A stretch of DNA of 16,304 bases from Flavisolibacter sp. (GTDB lineage Bacteria; Bacteroidota; Bacteroidia; Chitinophagales; Chitinophagaceae): the NCBI GenBank assembly GCA_017745135.1, contig JAGIAB010000026.1, positions 1 through 16,304 on the forward strand, written 5' to 3'. The position numbers and the translations under genes are program-made. Of the stretch, positions 13,439-16,304 are shown one piece after another. The first letter of the stretch is position 1. The number at the start of each line of letters is the position of its first letter. The notes under the pieces are model-generated. The model ran no database searches, was not told the origin of the DNA, and was given only the letters and a program-made list of their open reading frames with translations.

Positions 13439-16304
13439 ATGTCCATTCAAAGGGATCAATTGCTTCAGAAGTTTGAAGGAGAATATAGGCGTTTGAACGA
13501 TCAGCAAAAACAGGCTGTCGATAAAATTTTCGGGCCCGTAATGGTTATTGCAGGACCAGGAACCGGTAAAACACAAATACTGAGTGTTCGCATTGGAAAG
13601 ATTTTATTGGAAACAGACTACCTGCCTTCCAATATTCTTTGTCTTACGTACACGGATGCCGGCGTACTGGCGATGAGAAAGCGTTTGCTGAATTTGATCG
13701 GCCCGGATGCGTATAGTGTGCATATCCATTCTTTTCACTCCTTCTGCAACATGGTTATTCAGCAGAACATGCACCTGTTTCATAAAAAAGAATTACAGCC
13801 TATCAATGAATTGGAACAAGTACAATGTTTAATGGAGTTGATCGATGGTTTTGGCAATGATCATCCGCTGAAGCGCTATAAAACCGATGCTTATTTTGAA
13901 GCAGGTTATCTGAGAGATCTGTTCAGTACAATGAAACGGGAAGGATGGACTGCTGAATACCTCACTAAAAAAATTGATGAATACGTAGACAAGATCATTC
14001 CCGATACTTTTTACAACAAAATCAAAGCAAAGAAAGGCATCATTGAACTTACTGCAGAAGGGAGAAAAGAGCAGGAGAAAATGATCAAACTCAAAGCAGC
14101 GGTGCAGGCATTTCCGGCCTACCAGCAAATACTGAAAGAAAAGCAGCGCTACGATTTTGACGATATGATCAATTGGGTGATCAATGTTTTTGAAACCAAT
14201 GCTGATGCTTTAGCCAATTACCAGGAACAATATCAATTTATTTTGGTTGACGAATACCAGGATACCAGTGGTGCTCAAAATAAATTAGTGGAACTACTGG
14301 TGAGTTACTGGCAGGATGAAAGTCCCAACCTGTTTGTTGTTGGCGATGATGATCAAAGTATTTACCGCTTCCAGGGCGCCAATATGGAAAATATGAGACT
14401 GCTCGCAGGCAAGTACAATGATCTTTTACGAGTGGTGCTTACGCAAAACTACCGGAGTGTTCAGCCCATTTTGGATTCAGCGCATGCTTTGATTCAAAAC
14501 AACACTCAACGGTTGATCAATGAATACAAGGATCTGCAAAAAACACTGAAGGCCGCAAATCCTTTGTACAATGATTTAAAAATTGCTCCTGTCATAAGAA
14601 GTGTGAGCAATGAGTTTGAAGAAAATATTTTGATCGCAGAAGAAATCCGTCAGTTGATTGATGAAGGTGTAGTGCCGGGAAGAATTGCTGTGATTTATAA
14701 AGAGCACAGAACCGGCGATGAGCTGCAAAAATTTTTACAACTGCAGAACATTCCTTATTACACAAAAAAATCAATCAACCTGCTTAAGGAATCTTTCATC
14801 AGAAATATTTTTTGCTATATAAATTATGTGATTGCTGAGAAAGAGATTCCGTTCAGCGGCGAACCCATTCTTTTTGAAATCCTTCACCATAATTTCCATA
14901 AAATACCTGCACTGAAAATTGCGGCTATCAGCAATGAAGTTTATGTCAATAACCGGAACAATAAAAAATCAGAACCCAAAACCATTCGTGAATTCCTGGG
15001 TGTTTTGGCCCAAACCAACGGACAGAAATTGTTTAGTGGAGATGAAGTAACCGATAAGCTGATTGCGGTTCATAACGTGTTGGAAAAGCTGATATCGGAA
15101 AATGAAAACATGCCGGTATTAAAATGGTTTGAATTGCTATTCAATGAAGCGAATATTATTTCATTCATCATGCAGCAACCTGATAAAGCATGGTTGATGC
15201 AATTGCTAAATGGATTTTTTGATTTTGTGCAGGATGAATGTAAACGTAACCCCGATCTGCAATTGAAAGGATTGGTAAAGCAAATTGAATTGCTCGAAGA
15301 AAATGGCATTTCTATACCGTTAGTTCAAACCAACGGCAACGAAAGAGGTGTGAACCTGCTGACCTGTCATGGAAGTAAAGGATTGGAATACCAGTATGTA
15401 TTTTTCACCGGGTGTCATTCCGCCCTGTGGGAAGGAAAAAAGAAGTACAACCAGGGATACAAAATTCCACCCAATGTTTTTACAAAGGAAACACCAGAGG
15501 AAAAAGAAGAGGAATTGAGGCGGCTGTTTTTTGTAGCGGCAACAAGGGCTGAAAAATTTTTGTACATCTCTTTCCCAAGATTTACCAATGATGGTAAGGA
15601 GTTAGAGCCATCACGTTTTATTGCTGAAATGGCGGGAGGAAATTTAAAACATGAACCCGTACCCATAACAGATGATGTGAAACTTAAGTACAGCACATTA
15701 CGATATGGTTTGGTTCAGCAGCCGGAATTGGAAAAAGCAGAAAGAGATTTTATTGAACAATTGCTGGTTGGATTTAAAATGAACGTAACGGCGCTAAACA
15801 ATTATTTGGAATGCCCGCTGAAGTTTTATTACAATTCCCTGGTTCGTATTCCGGGTGCATACAGTGAAAGTGCCCAATTTGGTACCAGCATGCACGATGC
15901 CTTAAGTTACTACTATAACCGGATGATGGAATCGGATAGAGTTTATCCTCCGTTGGAAATGTTGTTAAGCCGTTTTCAATGGCACATCAAAAACAACAGG
16001 CATGTATTTACTGCGGAAAGCCTGAAGCGTTTTACCGATTATGGGGTGAAATGTTTAACTGCTTTTCACCAGAACTTTTTTGCCAACAAGGGAGATGAAT
16101 TTGTGCGTACAGAAGCTTCAATGGAAGCAACCCTGCATTCAATTCCCTTAAAAGGCTTTGCCGATAAAATTCAGTACTGGGGCAACGAGGTAGTAATAAC
16201 GGATTTTAAAACCGGTAGTTTGGAAAAATCTAACAGGAGATATGAATTTATGGAAGCCGGTTTTCCTAAAAAACCGGAAGGTGGTAATTACTGGAGGCCT
16301 GTCT
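13439..16304 (+). CDS. UvrD/Rep-type helicase fused to PD-(D/E)XK nuclease (3' end cut by window edge)
   Basis: A superfamily 1 DNA helicase with a C-terminal nuclease, resembling AddA/RecB-type end-processing enzymes that act in double-strand break repair. About 955 residues are visible and the frame is open at the right edge. Helicase motifs in order: Q motif LNDQQKQAV (19-27); Walker A AGPGTGKT (38-45); Ia-like LCLTYTDAG (69-77); Walker B LVDEYQDTS (about 269-277); motif III VVGDDDQSIYRFQGA (about 300-314); motif IV LTQNYRS; motif V VNLLTCHGSKGLEY; motif VI RRLFFVAATRAEKF. The nuclease region starts near residue 781 (MNVTALNNYLECPLKFYYN), continues with FGTSMHDALSYYY and reaches the catalytic pair GFADKI (about 908) and DFKTG (about 922). 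The Cys in ECPLKFYY is the first ligand of the iron-sulphur cluster in AddB-like nucleases; any others lie past the edge. It is preceded by the SWIB terminator and 150 bp of non-coding DNA. Confidence 0.94.
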   Translation, partial: MSIQRDQLLQKFEGEYRRLNDQQKQAVDKIFGPVMVIAGPGTGKTQILSVRIGKILLETDYLPSNILCLTYTDAGVLAMRKRLLNLIGPDAYSVHIHSFHSFCNMVIQQNMHLFHKKELQPINELEQVQCLMELIDGFGNDHPLKRYKTDAYFEAGYLRDLFSTMKREGWTAEYLTKKIDEYVDKIIPDTFYNKIKAKKGIIELTAEGRKEQEKMIKLKAAVQAFPAYQQILKEKQRYDFDDMINWVINVFETNADALANYQEQYQFILVDEYQDTSGAQNKLVELLVSYWQDESPNLFVVGDDDQSIYRFQGANMENMRLLAGKYNDLLRVVLTQNYRSVQPILDSAHALIQNNTQRLINEYKDLQKTLKAANPLYNDLKIAPVIRSVSNEFEENILIAEEIRQLIDEGVVPGRIAVIYKEHRTGDELQKFLQLQNIPYYTKKSINLLKESFIRNIFCYINYVIAEKEIPFSGEPILFEILHHNFHKIPALKIAAISNEVYVNNRNNKKSEPKTIREFLGVLAQTNGQKLFSGDEVTDKLIAVHNVLEKLISENENMPVLKWFELLFNEANIISFIMQQPDKAWLMQLLNGFFDFVQDECKRNPDLQLKGLVKQIELLEENGISIPLVQTNGNERGVNLLTCHGSKGLEYQYVFFTGCHSALWEGKKKYNQGYKIPPNVFTKETPEEKEEELRRLFFVAATRAEKFLYISFPRFTNDGKELEPSRFIAEMAGGNLKHEPVPITDDVKLKYSTLRYGLVQQPELEKAERDFIEQLLVGFKMNVTALNNYLECPLKFYYNSLVRIPGAYSESAQFGTSMHDALSYYYNRMMESDRVYPPLEMLLSRFQWHIKNNRHVFTAESLKRFTDYGVKCLTAFHQNFFANKGDEFVRTEASMEATLHSIPLKGFADKIQYWGNEVVITDFKTGSLEKSNRRYEFMEAGFPKKPEGGNYWRPV

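Overview
The window looks like chromosomal DNA of a member of the phylum Bacteroidota, most likely family Chitinophagaceae or a close relative. The reasons are a SusC/SusD outer-membrane pair, SusD with an N-terminal CKKD lipoprotein motif, moderate-to-low GC, no obvious Shine-Dalgarno sequences, a PepSY-like lipoprotein, a SWIB protein with a histone H1-like tail, and a UvrD-type helicase fused to a PD-(D/E)XK nuclease. The assignment rests on gene content only.

Left third (1-6066): a leftward susC-susD pair. The susD end runs off the left edge. The pair has a 768-bp non-coding upstream region and no ECF sigma factor, FecR anti-sigma factor or glycoside hydrolase on its upstream side. A compact promoter-like element containing a 15-bp dyad sits about 55 bp before susC. 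Next (6012-6945) come a small secreted Arg/Asn-rich protein with its own terminator and a small NTF2/SnoaL-like protein, both leftward. A Gfo/Idh/MocA oxidoreductase is transcribed divergently from the NTF2-like gene.

Middle (8179-11251): a PepSY-like lipoprotein (rightward) converges on a leftward OmpR-type two-component operon (histidine kinase, then response regulator). Divergent from the kinase is a small secreted Thr/Lys-rich protein. The intergenic region between them carries two copies of TTAACCGGC-NN-TTAAC, whose half-sites are 11 bp apart, as expected for an OmpR/PhoB-type regulator. The simplest reading is that the regulator controls its own operon and the small secreted protein.

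Right third (11290-16304): an RMD1/DUF155 membrane protein and a pyruvoyl-dependent arginine decarboxylase converge with overlapping stop codons. They are followed by a SWIB-domain protein with a Lys/Ala-rich tail and a good terminator, then a large UvrD-like helicase-nuclease that runs off the right edge. Apart from the paired genes noted, these look like independent single-gene units.

I found no CRISPR array, tRNA, rRNA, insertion sequence, phage gene or toxin-antitoxin pair. I also found no clear new multi-gene system. The most interesting signals are regulatory: the 11-bp-spaced repeats at the two-component locus, the dyad inside the putative susC promoter, and a perfect palindrome in the SWIB leader.
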